In this document: in pieces, positions 5,882 through 7,013 of the stretch
Layout of the letters: each line of letters begins with the position of its first letter
How positions within the stretch are numbered: the first letter of the stretch is position 1
Origin: an uncultured Sulfurovum sp.
GTDB taxonomy: Bacteria > Campylobacterota > Campylobacteria > Campylobacterales > Sulfurovaceae
Direction of reading: 5' to 3'
Length of the DNA stretch: 7,013 nucleotides
Assembly (NCBI GenBank): GCA_902727905.1
Contig: CACVAR010000124.1
Span: forward strand, 1-7,013
Made by a program: the position numbers and the translations under genes
The notes under the pieces: model-generated
Database searches by the model: none
What the model saw: only the letters and a program-made list of their open reading frames with translations
What the model was told of the DNA's origin: nothing

Positions 5882-6559
5882 TTAGTTTTTAGGCATTGAG
5901 AACTTTTGTGTAATTAGTTCACCTTCATTATTAAAATAGAGGTAATATAATTTGTCTTTAACAACTGTTAGTCCTGCTAAATATCTCAGAGCTATATTGG
6001 CTTGAAGAGAAGCTATGTGCATAACTATAGGAGCTGTAATTCCCCCTGGTTTATGGTCAGAAGCATTAAAAACTTGAAAAGAGGCTTCATCAAAGAAACA
6101 AACTTGACCATTAAATTCTTCTACAGAAGCGTAAATCCAAGGAGTATTTATTTCTCTAGCATAAGTATCTATCTCTTCTCTTGTTCCTAGATTATCCGTT
6201 GCATCTAAAATTAAATCATAAGAATTTTCTAGCTTTATAAACTCACTAAAAGGTATGGTATAAGCATTTGCTTCTATAAAAGGATTTTTAGACTTCATTA
6301 ATGCTACCACAACATCTGCTTTTAGTTTATTTTCATCATTAAGTGTAAAGGCAATTTGTCTATGGATATTATGTAGACTAACGCTGTCAAAGTCTATCAT
6401 ATCTATCTGTCCTATACCAGAAGTTCCCAAGGCAAGTGCTAAACTTGACCCTAAACCACCAGACCCTATAATAGCAATCTTTTTACTTTCTAAAGAAGCT
6501 TGCGTCTCTTCACCCCATAGTTGTATTTGTCTGTTAAAATAATCTTCTGTTTTTATCAT
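5882..6559 (-). CDS. ThiF/MoeB/HesA-family adenylyltransferase-like protein lacking the conserved cysteines
   Basis: 225 residues. E1-like Rossmann protein that in its relatives adenylates the C-terminal Gly of a sulfur carrier (ThiS, MoaD). Present are YFNRQIQLWGEE (7-18), the nucleotide loop GSGGLGSS (32-39), acidic MIDFD (54-58), Arg67 in NIHRQ, Lys80, and D118-A-T-D-N, so ATP binding looks intact. The GGITAPIVMHIASLQA stretch (171-186) matches the family's C-terminal GVLGP/SLQA region. The cysteine-rich segment between, holding CxxC and the catalytic Cys in MoeB/ThiF, is missing, as is the terminal CxxC. The only cysteine, C153, lies in a predicted strand. The protein is shorter than MoeB (about 250). 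Start chosen by N-terminal family match; it has no Shine-Dalgarno but follows a hairpin. It is separated from the lipoprotein unit by 50 bases. Role unknown: sulfur-carrier activation without thioester transfer, or a different acceptor. Confidence 0.87.
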   Translation of the reverse strand: MIKTEDYFNRQIQLWGEETQASLESKKIAIIGSGGLGSSLALALGTSGIGQIDMIDFDSVSLHNIHRQIAFTLNDENKLKADVVVALMKSKNPFIEANAYTIPFSEFIKLENSYDLILDATDNLGTREEIDTYAREINTPWIYASVEEFNGQVCFFDEASFQVFNASDHKPGGITAPIVMHIASLQANIALRYLAGLTVVKDKLYYLYFNNEGELITQKFSMPKN

Positions 6560-6564
6560 CTTGG

Positions 6565-6583
6565 TAGTTTATCGAATAAACTA
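6565..6583. promoter_or_regulatory. 8-base-arm hairpin/dyad just upstream of the ThiF-like start
   Basis: TAGTTTAT (6565-6572), a 3-base loop CGA, then ATAAACTA (6576-6583) form a perfect inverted repeat whose edge is 5 bases from the leftward ATG at 6559, where a Shine-Dalgarno would normally lie. In the leftward mRNA it would fold as a stem within a leader of about 60 bases. It could be a translational control element or a protein-binding site; no trailing T-run makes it a good terminator. Confidence 0.5.
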
Positions 6584-6610
6584 TTTAAAAGCAAACTCAC
6601 TAACAAAAAC

Positions 6611-6619
6611 TGATAAAAT
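6611..6619 (+). promoter_or_regulatory. extended -10 promoter of the rqcP-like/trpD unit
   Basis: TGATAAAAT reads TG, one base, TAAAAT, the extended -10 form. Transcription would begin near 6626 with a leader of about 35 bases before the ATG at 6662. A second possible -10, TATAAAA at 6628-6634, cannot be excluded. Confidence 0.45.
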
Positions 6620-6625
6620 TCAGCA

Positions 6626-6631
6626 ATTATA
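6626..6631 (-). promoter_or_regulatory. -10 element of the ThiF-like gene
   Basis: Read leftward, TTTTATAATTG contains a perfect TATAAT at 6631-6626, with an expected start near 6619. The leader would be about 60 bases and include the hairpin at 6565-6583. It lies 6 bases from the rightward -10 at 6614-6619, so the two promoters overlap. Confidence 0.45.
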
Positions 6632-6661
6632 AAACATAAAAACTATTGAAAGTAGAAAAGC

Positions 6662-6907
6662 ATGCGTGTAGATAAATGGTTAGCAGCAGTAAATGTGGTT
6701 AAACGACGAACAGTAGCTTCTGATATGGTGAAGTCTGGTGTTGTATTTATAAATGAAATGAAAGCAAAAGCCAGTAAAAATGTTGTGATTGGAGATAAAA
6801 TAACAATTGAGTATCTTAAGGGTGCAAAAAATTATGAAGTTTTACAAATACCAACAACTAAAACCATTCCTAAAAGTAAAAAAGACGAATACGTAAAAGA
6901 GTTATAA
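6662..6907 (+). CDS. rqcP: S4-domain RNA-binding protein, RqcP/Hsp15-like
   Basis: 81 residues, nearly all one S4 RNA-binding domain. The start MRVDKWLAA, then VVKRRTVASDMVKSG (residues 12-26) and the AKASKNVVIGDKITI stretch (35-49), match RqcP (YabO) closely in length and motif, including a short charged C-terminal tail (KSKKDEY). RqcP binds stalled large ribosomal subunits with RqcH and assists alanine tailing of trapped peptides; the larger relative Hsp15 (HslR, about 133 residues) also binds split 50S subunits. The short length favours RqcP, but the two are hard to separate by eye and the symbol is tentative. ATG start with only a weak GAAAG upstream. It is 2 bases from the next gene, forming an operon. 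Confidence 0.88.
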   Translation: MRVDKWLAAVNVVKRRTVASDMVKSGVVFINEMKAKASKNVVIGDKITIEYLKGAKNYEVLQIPTTKTIPKSKKDEYVKEL

Positions 6908-6909
6908 AA

Positions 6910-7013
6910 ATGAGTAGTACAAGAGAAAAATTTGAACAATTATTTGCTAATGAGCTAAGTACTGAAGATGCAAGAGCATTTTTAGTTGAGCTTTATGAAA
7001 AAGGTGAAACAGC
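6910..7013 (+). CDS. trpD: anthranilate phosphoribosyltransferase, N-terminal fragment cut by the window edge
   Basis: Only the first 34 complete codons are present, reading MSSTREKFEQLFANELSTED followed by a helix ending LVELYEKGETA. This matches the helical N-terminal domain of the TrpD / nucleoside phosphorylase family, where two helices (x-F-x-x-L-x-x-x-E-L-S and A-x-x-F-L-x-x-L) precede the GET or GES turn. TrpD transfers phosphoribose to anthranilate in tryptophan synthesis. The catalytic GTGGD-type loop lies beyond the window, so related TrpD-like proteins cannot be excluded. AAAAGAG (6895-6901) at the end of the preceding gene serves as ribosome binding site, indicating cotranslation. 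Confidence 0.7.
   Translation, partial: MSSTREKFEQLFANELSTEDARAFLVELYEKGET

Noticed and set aside
6002..6190. Rightward open frame of 62 codons inside the ThiF-like gene
   Set aside because: Antisense shadow of a conserved protein; no independent evidence.
1..7013. Mobile element, phage, CRISPR or defence island
   Set aside because: No transposase, integrase, direct repeats, spacer arrays or tRNA were seen; gene style and spacing are uniform across the window, as in core chromosome.

Overview
The window is AT-rich and densely coded, and its gene content points to a member of the Campylobacterota (Epsilonproteobacteria), probably a free-living sulfur-associated lineage related to Sulfurimonas, Sulfurovum or Arcobacter. 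The basis is protein style and gene neighbourhood recognised from memory, together with extended -10 promoters (TGnTAnAAT) that lack a clear -35 box. The genus cannot be fixed without a database search. It looks like chromosomal core sequence: there are no insertion sequences, phage genes, CRISPR repeats, tRNAs or rRNAs, and no stretch over 300 bases lacks a gene.

Layout from left to right. (1) Bases 33-2200, minus strand: a tight unit transcribed metX, then xseB, then a nitrilase-superfamily gene. It encodes homoserine O-acyltransferase, the exonuclease VII small subunit, and a carbon-nitrogen-hydrolase-fold protein that appears to have lost its catalytic cysteine. (2) Bases 2201-2324: a divergent control region with two adjacent dyads and a good promoter and ribosome binding site for the rightward gene. 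(3) Bases 2325-3158, plus strand: an exported DsbC/DsbG-like thiol-disulfide protein with a CPFC site. (4) Bases 3168-3197: a perfect 12-bp-stem hairpin that acts as a shared terminator for the convergent genes. (5) Bases 3200-5831, minus strand: a small lipoprotein, ridA, a membrane-anchored transglutaminase-like protein, and metY, which also has its own promoter. (6) Bases 5882-6559, minus strand: a ThiF/MoeB-type adenylating protein without the usual zinc and catalytic cysteines. (7) From 6662, plus strand: an RqcP-like S4 RNA-binding protein followed 2 bases later by the start of a trpD-like gene that runs off the window.

The clearest joint function is methionine synthesis by direct sulfhydrylation. 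MetX acylates homoserine and MetY replaces the acyl group with sulfide to give homocysteine, which suits an organism living with sulfide. RidA, in the same transcription unit as the PLP enzyme MetY, would be expected to remove reactive enamine by-products. No entirely new system is evident. The best leads are two proteins with intact folds but missing catalytic residues (nitrilase-like and ThiF-like), an EF-hand-like loop in the small lipoprotein, and the structured intergenic regions at 2235-2267 and 6565-6631.
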